Part shown: in pieces, positions 1-5,135 of the stretch | Numbering within the stretch: position 1 is the first letter of the stretch | Layout of the letters: each line of letters begins with the position of its first letter | NCBI GenBank assembly: GCA_014359855.1 | Contig: JACIYQ010000041.1 | Location: forward strand, 1-5,135 | DNA from: Parvibaculum sp. | GTDB taxonomy: Bacteria; Pseudomonadota; Alphaproteobacteria; Parvibaculales; Parvibaculaceae | DNA: 5,135 nucleotides | Direction: 5' to 3' | Position numbers and translations under genes: made by a program | Notes under the pieces: model-generated | The model's input: the letters and a program-made list of their open reading frames with translations, nothing else | What the model was told of the DNA's origin: nothing | Databases searched by the model: none

Positions 1-1
1 C

Positions 2-1015
<1,014 letters not shown>

Positions 1016-1035
1016 GGCGGCGCAACGCCAAAACA

Positions 1036-1067
1036 AAAAAGCCCGGAACGAAAGTTCCGGGCTTTTT
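1036..1067. terminator. Bidirectional intrinsic terminator between rpoD and the convergent small gene
   Basis: A perfect inverted repeat pairs 1036-1049 with 1054-1067 around a GAAA tetraloop (1050-1053). Its core is GCCCGGAAC/GTTCCGGGC. The GC core is flanked by A6 on the left and T5 on the right, so a U-tract follows the hairpin on either strand. It sits 20 bases after the rpoD stop and 18 bases after the stop of the convergent gene at 1086-1358, so it can end both transcripts. Confidence 0.93.
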
Positions 1068-1085
1068 GCTTTTCCGAAACCGGCC

Positions 1086-1358
1086 TTACGCCGTCTCGGT
1101 CTCTTCCGTCTTCGCCTTCTTCTTCGGCGCGGGCTTCTTCTTTGCGGCCGCTGCCTTTTCCGCCGCCTTTGCGTCGGCCGCTTCCTTCTCGAGCCGGAGC
1201 GCGCGGAGCTTCTCCGTCTTCACGGTGCGTTCGCGCGCTTCCGCCTCGGCAACGGCGCGGGCGGCTTCCGTTGTCTTGTCGGCCTTGGTGGCGCGGGCCT
1301 GGGCCGGTGCTTCCTTGAAGAGGGCCTTGCTGCGGGCGGCGGCGTTTCTGGACGGCAT
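1086..1358 (-). CDS. Small Lys/Ala-rich charged protein of unknown function
   Basis: The product is 90 residues and I do not recognise a named family. It has a short N-terminus (MPSRNAAARSKALFKEAP), then a predicted continuous charged helix at about residues 25-72, rich in Ala, Glu, Lys and Arg (KTEKLRALRLEKEA). A basic, proline-broken tail follows at about 73-83 (KKKPAPKKKAK), and the end is acidic (TEETETA). There is no signal peptide, membrane segment or cysteine. The start at 1358 is chosen because AAAGGAG lies 8 bases upstream (1367-1373); the frame stays open farther upstream but without such a site. It converges on rpoD and shares its terminator. The basic low-complexity tail resembles nucleic-acid-binding tails, but this is inference only. 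Small conserved hypothetical proteins of this composition occur in alphaproteobacteria. The RBS and terminator support a real gene. Confidence 0.72.
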   Translation of the reverse strand: MPSRNAAARSKALFKEAPAQARATKADKTTEAARAVAEAEARERTVKTEKLRALRLEKEAADAKAAEKAAAAKKKPAPKKKAKTEETETA

Positions 1359-1366
1359 GGGGTCGG

Positions 1367-1373
1367 CTCCTTT
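1367..1373 (-). promoter_or_regulatory. Ribosome binding site deciding the start of the 90-aa gene
   Basis: The minus strand reads AAAGGAG, followed by an 8-base spacer and ATG at 1358. It places the start internal to a longer open frame that reaches 1469, and so removes an implausible 37-residue extension. Confidence 0.75.
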
Positions 1374-1435
1374 CGGGTCTGGGTGGTCGCATCGGTGCGC
1401 CCCTCGCCAGATCCCGTGCGGAGGAGCCTCCAAAT

Positions 1436-1462
1436 GAAAAAAGGCCGGGAATGCCCGGCCTT
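1436..1462 (-). terminator. Intrinsic terminator, minus strand
   Basis: A 9-bp stem (AAGGCCGGG at 1441-1449 with CCCGGCCTT at 1454-1462) has a 4-base loop. On the minus strand it is followed by six T (plus-strand A6 at 1437-1442). The plus strand has no T-run, so the direction is clear. It ends transcripts coming from the arsM side, either a small RNA starting near 1589 or the arsM message with a long 3' UTR. It also insulates the 90-aa gene from them. Confidence 0.85.
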
Positions 1463-1589
1463 GTCCCAATCATTCCAACTGCTTCGCCATTACATCCGTG
1501 GTCGGGCACCGAAATGAATTACCGGCCCTCTCGGGCCCCGGCCTTGCCGGGCGGCTCTCCTGCGGCGCGTTGCGCGCTGAAGTGCCTCG
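1436..1589 (-). ncRNA. Candidate small RNA (or structured arsM 3' UTR), about 150 nt
   Basis: This gap has no credible coding frame, yet on the minus strand it contains a promoter-like pair, serial hairpins and a terminator. In RNA order the hairpins are: GCGCG/CGCGC with loop CAA (1565-1577); CCCGGC/GCCGGG with loop AAG (1537-1551); GCCC/GGGC with a GAGA tetraloop (1525-1536); and the terminator stem. GGCAC near the 5' end can also pair with GTGCC after the third hairpin, closing a multi-branched fold. A tiny frame reading MAKQLE lies in the 3' third but has no ribosome binding site. I looked for the signatures of 4.5S, tmRNA, RNase P, 6S and common riboswitches and saw none. The alternative is a long 3' UTR of arsM, since the gap starts right after its stop codon. 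Confidence 0.38.
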
Positions 1590-1595
1590 GTATCG

Positions 1596-1625
1596 TCTAT
1601 ATGGGGCGCCCGCGCGGGATTACAA
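1596..1625 (-). promoter_or_regulatory. Candidate promoter for the small RNA
   Basis: On the minus strand TTGTAA (1620-1625) is followed after 18 bases by TATAGA (1596-1601). Four of six bases match in the -35 box and the -10 box is a fair match. It lies just downstream of the arsM stop codon, and transcription would start near 1589. The GC-rich spacer makes it only a moderate prediction. Confidence 0.35.
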
Positions 1626-1637
1626 GGCTTCCCCCGC

Positions 1638-2684
1638 TCAGCAGCAGGCCCCCGAGCTCTCGCCGTCTTCCTCGCTGAACGGCATTTGCGTGCCGCAGCC
1701 CGGAAAAATGCCGAAATGCTGCGAAAAATCGCCGATAAAGTCGAAATGCGGCGCGAAGCGGCTTTCCTTCAGCATGCGGAATGTGTTGCCGCAGACAGGG
1801 AAAATCCGGCCCTTCTCGATCCTGTGGTGGCCGTCGAGCAGGAAGACCTCTTCCGAATGCGAAATGCCGCCCCGGTAGATCACCGCCTGGCCGTGGTCCT
1901 CGCAGGCCGGTTCCAGCCCCTCGATGTTGAAGAGGCGGTAGGTCGCGGAGAAGAAGCGCGCCGCGCCCAGCGCCCGGCGGATCGCCGGTTCCTGCACCTC
2001 GAGCGGGCGGCTCGTCACGAGGCGGGGATCGCCGAAGCCCGCCTGCTTCGCAAGGTTCTGGAAATCGTTCCAGTAGAGCGCGCCGCCCAGGCATTCGCCG
2101 AGCAGCACCGGGTCTTGCGCGAGCTTCGGGTCGAGGCGGCGGTCGGCATAGACGTCGGCGAAATAGAATTCGCCGCCCGGCTTCAAAAGCGCGCGGGCGC
2201 CTTCGAGCACGGCGCGCTTGTCGGAGGAGAGGTTCACGACGCAGTTCGAGACGATGATGTCGAAGCTTCCCGGTTCGAGGCCGAGTTCGCCAAGCCGCTC
2301 GATATAGCCCTCGTGGAATTCGACATTGGGCCGCGCATGGCCGAAGCGCTCCATGTGCCAGCCGATATGGGCCTTTGCGACGGCGAGCTGCTCGGGCGTC
2401 ATGTCAACACCGGCCACGAAGCCCTCCGGTCCCACAAGGCGGGCCAGCGCATAGACGTCGCGCCCCGCGCCGCAGCCGAGATCGAGCACGCGCATTCCCT
2501 TGATCTTTTCGGGGATCACGAGGCCGCAGCCATAATAGCGCGTCAGCACCTCGTCATGGATGAGCGACAGCGCGCCTTTCACATGCTCGGGCATGGCGCT
2601 CGGGTCGCAGCAGGCATCCGTCTTGAGGTCGCCGGACCCCTTGAGCGTCTGCCCATAATATTCCTTCACGCTCTCGATGGTCAT
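1638..2684 (-). CDS. arsM: Arsenite S-adenosylmethionine methyltransferase ArsM
   Basis: A cytosolic enzyme (EC 2.1.1.137) that transfers methyl groups from SAM to As(III), giving mono-, di- and finally volatile trimethylated arsenic. The protein has 348 residues. Residues 7-25 (KEYYGQTL, LKTDACC) are the family's usual N-terminus. The SAM-binding Rossmann fold has motif I DLGCGAGRD at 68-76, the acidic GVDMTP at 92-97, and DIIVSNCVVNL at 142-152. Cys25, Cys53 (YYGCG), Cys148 (SNCVVNLS) and Cys198 (GECLGGALYW) have spacings of 28, 95 and 50, close to the catalytic cysteines 44, 72, 174 and 224 of algal CmArsM. The C-terminal domain is present (VYRGG-like and FRMLKESRF segments), and the protein ends in two cysteines. 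The start at 2684 is chosen for GGAG 6 bases upstream; the frame is open farther up but that part is unlike the family. No arsR or arsenic pump gene is in view. Base composition matches the GC-rich chromosome. Confidence 0.95.
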   Translation of the reverse strand: MTIESVKEYYGQTLKGSGDLKTDACCDPSAMPEHVKGALSLIHDEVLTRYYGCGLVIPEKIKGMRVLDLGCGAGRDVYALARLVGPEGFVAGVDMTPEQLAVAKAHIGWHMERFGHARPNVEFHEGYIERLGELGLEPGSFDIIVSNCVVNLSSDKRAVLEGARALLKPGGEFYFADVYADRRLDPKLAQDPVLLGECLGGALYWNDFQNLAKQAGFGDPRLVTSRPLEVQEPAIRRALGAARFFSATYRLFNIEGLEPACEDHGQAVIYRGGISHSEEVFLLDGHHRIEKGRIFPVCGNTFRMLKESRFAPHFDFIGDFSQHFGIFPGCGTQMPFSEEDGESSGACC

Positions 2685-2766
2685 GCGCTGCTCCGCTCCG
2701 ACTGTTCTGCGAGGCTCCAACCTGCACGGGCACCCGCTCACCGTCCAGTCACAAGTCGGAGAGCGG

Positions 2767-2853
2767 TCACCTGATGTCTGCCGCCGTCGCGGCGACCATC
2801 GGATCGGGCGGAAAAAGGAAGGGAAGGGGATTGGCGATGCCTTGTCCGCGCAT
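2767..2853 (-). CDS. Candidate 28-aa leader ORF upstream of arsM
   Basis: The predicted peptide is 28 residues, MRGQGIANPLPFLFPP at the start and DIR at the end, with stop TGA. It is rich in proline and hydrophobic residues, has no cysteine, and has only a short apolar stretch (NPLPFLFPP), too short and proline-rich for a membrane helix. Its Shine-Dalgarno sequence is the best in this part of the window: AGGAGG with a 7-base spacer to ATG. It lies 82 bases before the arsM start, on the same strand but in another frame. It could be a translated leader that influences arsM expression, a genuine microprotein, or the surviving 5' end of a lost gene whose RBS remains. I do not recognise the peptide and claim no function. 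Confidence rests almost only on the RBS. Confidence 0.35.
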   Translation of the reverse strand: MRGQGIANPLPFLFPPDPMVAATAADIR

Positions 2854-2860
2854 GGTGAAG

Positions 2861-2866
2861 CCTCCT
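2861..2866 (-). promoter_or_regulatory. Strong Shine-Dalgarno sequence before the 28-aa ORF
   Basis: The minus strand carries a perfect AGGAGG, 7 bases before ATG at 2853. The same bases would be read through if arsM were started at the upstream TTG at 2870, which is another reason to reject that start. Confidence 0.5.
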
Positions 2867-2941
2867 GCAAGGTCGTGTCAGACGATGCCTCATGCTCGCG
2901 CGGGAAGGCTCAGGCGGAAAGGACAGGCGACGGGCATTTTC

Positions 2942-2947
2942 TGTCAA
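2942..2947 (-). promoter_or_regulatory. Candidate -35 box for the arsM transcript
   Basis: The minus strand has a perfect TTGACA here. At the usual 17-base spacing (2919-2924) the sequence is GTCCTT, a poor -10. If used, the start site would be near 2912, giving a long leader that contains the 28-codon ORF. A GATTC/GAATC inverted repeat (2953-2968) lies just upstream. Confidence 0.25.
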
Positions 2948-3014
2948 AGAAGGATTCTGGCGGGAATCTCACATCCGCGAAATTGTGGGAGACATCTTCA
3001 AAATAAACCGTCAA

Positions 3015-3812
3015 TTAATTCTGCAATAGACGTGCATCAATCGGACTAATCCGCGAGGGATCGAACAGATCATCCTTGAAGGCATCGGAGTGCTCGAGGG
3101 TGATTGTCTCACCTGAACAGGATACCACTGGCATCATCGGTCCAATGTAGTAATCAAAGTTGTACGTGATATGACTTCCTGTGGGCGTAACAGCATCGAA
3201 TGTAACGGATGCACCCAAGCATAGATTCTGGCCGATATTTTGTTGAAGATAATCGTAACGTGTGCCGAAAGTACTGCCAAAAAAGTCACTTCCTCGGGTT
3301 GCCAAAAAGAGAAGGAAATCCTGTTCATCAAATTTCTCATACTCTTCGTAATATCCACGCAGTCTCTCATTCGTGAGCTCGGGGGCAGGCAATACGGCTT
3401 CAAGGCGGAACGCTATCGCTTCGCCGGGCAAGAAATTTATCGGCCCTGTTGCAGGAATATACGTATCGTGTTCATCGCGTACATATGCCTTGCATCCATC
3501 CGGGATAACGACCCTGCTTAGCTGCATGGCGCGTGCAACATGCGGATGCGATTCACAGGATACCGACGCTATTGCAGCCGAGCCTGTCGATGAATTCACA
3601 ACTATAATTCGGCGGGTTACGGACAGCTCGACGTTTCTTGGTTCGTCCAAAGCGGCGACGGAAATTTCGGCATTCTCTGAGTGCTTCGCTATGGAGAACT
3701 TCTCTTCACTCTTTCGAAGTTGATCATACGAAATGGAAAGTGATAGCGCGGCAATGAGCATTGCGACAAATGAGAACCCTATCGGCGCCCAAATTTCGAT
3801 TCTTCTGATCAT
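3015..3812 (-). CDS. Unrecognised membrane-anchored protein in a low-GC islet
   Basis: The product is 265 residues; I do not recognise the family. There is one hydrophobic segment at residues 8-29 (IWAPIGFSFVAMLIAALSLS). Arg3 and Arg4 precede it, so the N-terminus is predicted inside and the rest outside the inner membrane. A short charged stretch follows (DQLRKSEEKF, 30-39). Next is a probable beta-rich domain (SVAALDEP, VTRRIIVVNSSTGSAA) to about 145, then an acidic helical stretch RGYYEEYEKFDEQDFLLFL (152-170), and a further beta-rich part to 240. Four cysteines (86, 107, 198, 232) lie in the predicted extracytoplasmic part and could form disulfides. The start at 3812 has only a weak AAGG 10 bases upstream. 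Base composition is clearly lower than the neighbours (two sampled 60-base lines gave about 38% and 52% GC, against about 67% in rpoD), which suggests acquisition by transfer. It has long spacers on both sides, so it is probably a single-gene unit. Confidence 0.8.
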   Translation of the reverse strand: MIRRIEIWAPIGFSFVAMLIAALSLSISYDQLRKSEEKFSIAKHSENAEISVAALDEPRNVELSVTRRIIVVNSSTGSAAIASVSCESHPHVARAMQLSRVVIPDGCKAYVRDEHDTYIPATGPINFLPGEAIAFRLEAVLPAPELTNERLRGYYEEYEKFDEQDFLLFLATRGSDFFGSTFGTRYDYLQQNIGQNLCLGASVTFDAVTPTGSHITYNFDYYIGPMMPVVSCSGETITLEHSDAFKDDLFDPSRISPIDARLLQN

Positions 3813-4005
3813 GTTATTTTGACCTTATCGGGCCATGTGTGGTTCTAAAGGCGCTTAGCAGAAAGCGATTGTTAGTTCTGTCGAGGATATTAATTTTAGT
3901 ATAGTCAAGAACACGATTTTCGCGAAAGCGATCGTCATGCAAGTGGCGGGCGTGTTTTGTCGTCTTCCTATTACTTCTTTCCACCTCAATCAGCGTGCGG
4001 AGCAA
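3813..4005 (-). promoter_or_regulatory. AT-rich upstream region of the orphan membrane protein gene
   Basis: There is no gene here. On the minus strand a good -10-like TATACT (3898-3903) lies inside an AT-rich stretch (3886-3908); the -35 at the matching distance is poor. A TTGACT (3903-3908) overlaps it but lacks a matching -10. A perfect palindrome TTTCGCGAAA (3918-3927) lies 14 bases upstream of the TATACT, inside a longer interrupted repeat CGAT...ATCG (3914-3934). GAAAGCGAT occurs at 3861-3869 and again at 3924-3932. These could be operator sites, but no regulator is in view. Confidence 0.35.
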
Positions 4006-4006
4006 C

Positions 4007-4041
4007 AAAAAAAGGCGGCGCCAATGAATGACGCCGCCTTT
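4007..4041 (-). terminator. Intrinsic terminator of the SIMPL protein gene
   Basis: A perfect 10-bp stem pairs 4011-4020 (AAAGGCGGCG) with 4032-4041 (CGCCGCCTTT) around an 11-base loop. On the minus strand it is followed by seven T in total (plus-strand A7 at 4007-4013). It lies 85 bases past the stop codon of the SIMPL gene, and downstream of it on the minus strand is the upstream region of the orphan gene, which it insulates. Confidence 0.88.
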
Positions 4042-4075
4042 GCCCGATTTGCCGGCCTACGCTGGGGGGGCACGC

Positions 4076-4105
4076 AAGGGGCGAAGTTCCGGTCGAAGTC
4101 CCCTT
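4076..4105 (-). repeat. Short inverted repeat in the SIMPL gene 3' UTR
   Basis: AAGGGG at 4076-4081 pairs with CCCCTT at 4100-4105. The 18-base loop contains two near-identical copies of CGAAGTTCC (the second is CGAAGTCCC). It sits between the SIMPL stop and its terminator, has no T-run of its own, and could at most stabilise the 3' end of the message. Confidence 0.3.
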
Positions 4106-4125
4106 CGGCCGAGCCTGCGAATTTC

Positions 4126-4866
4126 TCAATCGATCTTGATGACCAGGGTGACGTTTGCGCTCAGCGTCTGCTCGCCCGGCGCCATCGGCACGGATGAGGC
4201 TTCCGCGCGCATCATCATGTCCTTGGCGTAATAGGGCTGGGGCATCGAGGTGCCGCTTTCCGAAATCGACATGATCTCGCCGAGAGAGATGCCCGCCGCG
4301 CCGGCATAGAGTTTCGCCTTGCGCAGCGCGTCCTTCACCGCGTTCTCGCGGGCCTCGTCCATGAGCGTTTCCGGCTCGTCGATCGAGAAGCGGATGCCGG
4401 AAAGCTGGTTCGAGCCGAGCGTAACCACCTTGTCGAGAATGCCGCCGAGCGCGGTCAGGTCGCGCACCTTCACGGTGAGCTGGTTCTGCACGCGGTAGCC
4501 GCCGATCTTAGGCGTCTGCGGGCGCTCGTCCTCCGGCTTTACCTGTTCATATACGGGGTAGACGGAGAATTGCGAGGTCTGCATGTCCTTTTTCTCGATG
4601 CCCGCCTCGCCGAGCCCGGCGAAAACCCGTTCCATCGCGGCCGTGTTCGCGGCGAGCGCTTCGGCTGCCGTCTTGCCTTCGGTCACGACGCCCGTCTCGA
4701 CCCAGGCGATGTCGGGCGCGGCCGTCACTTCGCCTTCGCCGGTGATGGTGATGGTGCGGGGCAGTTCCTGCGGCTCGGTCGCGCGCGCCGCGCCGGAAAA
4801 GGCGAGGGCGGAGGCGAAGGCGAGAGCGGCAAGGGCGATGGCGGGGCGGGAAAGGCCGTGCGGCAT
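4126..4866 (-). CDS. Exported SIMPL-domain (DUF541) protein, YggE/BP26-like
   Basis: A periplasmic or outer-membrane-associated protein of the SIMPL/DUF541 family; members include E. coli YggE, linked to lowering oxidative stress, and the Brucella immunogen BP26/OMP28, which forms a ring-shaped oligomer. The exact biochemical role is unknown. The product is 246 residues. A Sec signal peptide spans 1-29 (basic start, apolar ALAALAFASALAF core, cleavage likely after AARA). The mature domain opens with the family's TITGEGEVTAAPDIAWVETGV, continues with KTAAEALAANTAAMERVFAGL, then GIEKKDMQTSQFSVYPVY, GYRVQNQLTVKVRDL, and GILDKVVTLGSNQ, close to BP26. It ends in the ANVTLVIKID strand. The start at 4866 is preferred over 4872 because AGGAGG lies 7 bases before the former and only 1 base before the latter. 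The gene has its own terminator and is divergent from the tRNA gene. Confidence 0.93.
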   Translation of the reverse strand: MPHGLSRPAIALAALAFASALAFSGAARATEPQELPRTITITGEGEVTAAPDIAWVETGVVTEGKTAAEALAANTAAMERVFAGLGEAGIEKKDMQTSQFSVYPVYEQVKPEDERPQTPKIGGYRVQNQLTVKVRDLTALGGILDKVVTLGSNQLSGIRFSIDEPETLMDEARENAVKDALRKAKLYAGAAGISLGEIMSISESGTSMPQPYYAKDMMMRAEASSVPMAPGEQTLSANVTLVIKID

Positions 4867-4873
4867 GGTCATG

Positions 4874-4879
4874 CCTCCT
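4874..4879 (-). promoter_or_regulatory. Ribosome binding site deciding the SIMPL start
   Basis: The minus strand reads AGGAGG, then C-ATG-ACC-ATG. The first ATG is only 1 base away, too close to be used. The second, at 4866, has an ideal 7-base spacing, so the protein should start MPHGLSRP and not MTMPHG. Confidence 0.75.
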
Positions 4880-4925
4880 TCTGGGGTAACGGGCCGGTTG
4901 ACGGGAAGCTTTATGGGCGTTGCGC

Positions 4926-4943
4926 CCTGAACCCGGCCTGAAC
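4926..4943. repeat. Tandem heptamer CCTGAAC, 11-bp period
   Basis: CCTGAAC occurs at 4926-4932 and again at 4937-4943, exactly 11 bases apart, which puts both copies on the same helical face. It lies between a possible CTTGAC box and the SIMPL start. It may be a regulator site or chance. Confidence 0.3.
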
Positions 4944-4967
4944 GGATTGCCGCGAGCTTCCGGCGGG

Positions 4968-4997
4968 ATTGGGGCGAAATCGGGGCAGGTGGTCAAG
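4968..4997 (-). promoter_or_regulatory. Weak candidate promoter for the SIMPL gene
   Basis: The minus strand has CTTGAC (in plus-strand 4991-4997), matching the alphaproteobacterial -35. The -10 position 17 bases on is CCCAAT, a poor match. This would give a leader of roughly 95 bases. No better pair was found between 4880 and 5068. Confidence 0.22.
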
Positions 4998-5002
4998 GGT
5001 CT

Positions 5003-5030
5003 GTGACAGGCCCTCATCTCCTGCTATATG
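5003..5030 (+). promoter_or_regulatory. Candidate promoter of the tRNA gene
   Basis: GTGACA (5003-5008, five of six to TTGACA) is followed after 16 bases by TATATG (5025-5030), preceded by C, so CTATAT as in alphaproteobacterial -10 boxes. Transcription would start near 5037, leaving a 5' leader of about 32 bases for RNase P to remove before the tRNA at 5069. Confidence 0.5.
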
Positions 5031-5068
5031 GCGGGGGCCGGGCGTTTTCGCCGCCCGCGCGATGCTGG

Positions 5069-5135
5069 GGGCCTGTAGCTCAGTTGGTTAGAGCGGACCG
5101 CTCATAACGGTTTGGTCGCAGGTTCGAGTCCTGCC
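5069..5135 (+). tRNA. tRNA with CAU anticodon, most likely tRNA-Ile2 (lysidine type), 3' end cut off
   Basis: The cloverleaf is clear. The 5' acceptor strand is GGGCCTG (5069-5075). The D-arm is GCTC/GAGC (5078-5081 and 5091-5094). The anticodon stem is GACCG/CGGTT around loop CTCATAA, giving anticodon CAT at 5103-5105 or one-base equivalent by loop position 34-36. The variable loop is TGGTC (5113-5117) and the T-arm GCAGG/CCTGC with loop TTCGAGT. The window ends at the first base of the 3' acceptor strand, which pairs with G7, so about 10 bases including any encoded CCA are missing. A CAU anticodon can mean Met or Ile2. The C4 and C5 acceptor bases are the ones TilS recognises in Ile2, and variable loop and anticodon stem resemble E. 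coli ileX more than elongator Met. There is no initiator-type three-GC anticodon stem. Confidence 0.93.

Larger units (their letters stand above)
2685..3014 (-). other. 330-bp arsM upstream region
   Basis: This gap between the orphan membrane protein gene and arsM holds the arsM ribosome binding site (GGAG at 2691-2694 on the minus strand), a 28-codon ORF with a strong RBS (2767-2853), a TTGACA box (2942-2947) and a short inverted repeat (2953-2968). The left two thirds are GC-rich like arsM. The last 30 bases next to 3014 turn AT-rich, marking the edge of the low-GC islet. I see no full-length regulator gene and no clear terminator for the gene at 3015-3812. Confidence 0.6.

Noticed and set aside
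1436..1625. A known riboswitch or structural RNA (glycine, cobalamin, SAH, 6S, 4.5S, tmRNA, RNase P)
   Set aside because: None of the signature motifs that I know for these is present, and the 5' and 3' ends do not pair as 6S would. It is kept only as an unnamed candidate RNA.
1686..2774. A long plus-strand open frame (362 codons) opposite arsM
   Set aside because: It is the antisense shadow of arsM. High GC at third positions opens such frames, and the translation is low-complexity with no family resemblance.
2685..2870. A 62-residue N-terminal extension of ArsM starting at TTG 2870
   Set aside because: The extension is unlike the ArsM family, its own TTG lies inside the AGGAGG context of another frame, and a good GGAG site precedes the ATG at 2684, where the family's N-terminus begins.
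2985..4005. Transposon or integrated element bounded by repeats
   Set aside because: I found no transposase, integrase, terminal inverted repeats or target-site duplications at the low-GC edges, and the tRNA lies over 1 kb away with its 3' end pointing outwards.
4061..4110. G7 run and the small hairpin after the SIMPL stop as a second terminator
   Set aside because: There is no T-run on the minus strand, and a far better terminator lies at 4007-4041.
4547..5017. A 156-codon minus-strand frame overlapping the start of the SIMPL gene
   Set aside because: The translation is an Arg/His-rich frame-shifted reading of the signal peptide region, with no RBS fitting it.

Overview
The window suggests an alphaproteobacterium, most likely of the order Hyphomicrobiales (rhizobia/Brucella relatives). 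The evidence is the GC-rich coding sequence (about two thirds GC in a sampled rpoD line), the rhizobial-type RpoD C-terminus, a periplasmic SIMPL/DUF541 protein that resembles Brucella BP26, and a tRNA with CAU anticodon and a C4/C5 acceptor stem as in alphaproteobacterial tRNA-Ile2. No plasmid, phage, IS or CRISPR element is visible.

Layout, left to right. Bases 2-1015 (+) are the 3' part of rpoD, the housekeeping sigma factor. It closes with a strong GAAA-loop terminator that also works for a convergent 90-aa Lys/Ala-rich small protein gene (1086-1358, -). Next comes a 279-bp gap without a convincing gene. On the minus strand it holds a promoter-like pair, three compact hairpins and an intrinsic terminator. 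This is either an unnamed small RNA of about 150 nt or a structured 3' UTR of arsM. Bases 1638-2684 (-) encode ArsM, an arsenite S-adenosylmethionine methyltransferase with all its catalytic cysteines. Its 330-bp upstream region contains a 28-codon ORF with a textbook Shine-Dalgarno sequence and a TTGACA box.

Bases of about 2985-4000 form an AT-richer islet. It carries one unrecognised gene (3015-3812, -) for a protein with one N-terminal membrane anchor and an extracytoplasmic domain. The upstream gap has a perfect 10-bp palindrome and a 9-bp direct repeat. Bases 4126-4866 (-) encode the exported SIMPL protein, followed by its own terminator. The window ends in a truncated tRNA gene (5069-5135, +) transcribed divergently from the SIMPL gene; it is most likely tRNA-Ile2(CAU).

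The genes do not form one pathway. Almost every unit has its own terminator or a long spacer, so this looks like core chromosome (rpoD, SIMPL protein, tRNA) with accessory cargo (arsM and the low-GC gene) between. No arsR, arsB/acr3 or arsC is within view, so arsM appears as a stand-alone arsenic methylation gene. The points most worth a second look are the small ORF before arsM, the candidate small RNA after it, and the orphan low-GC membrane-anchored protein.
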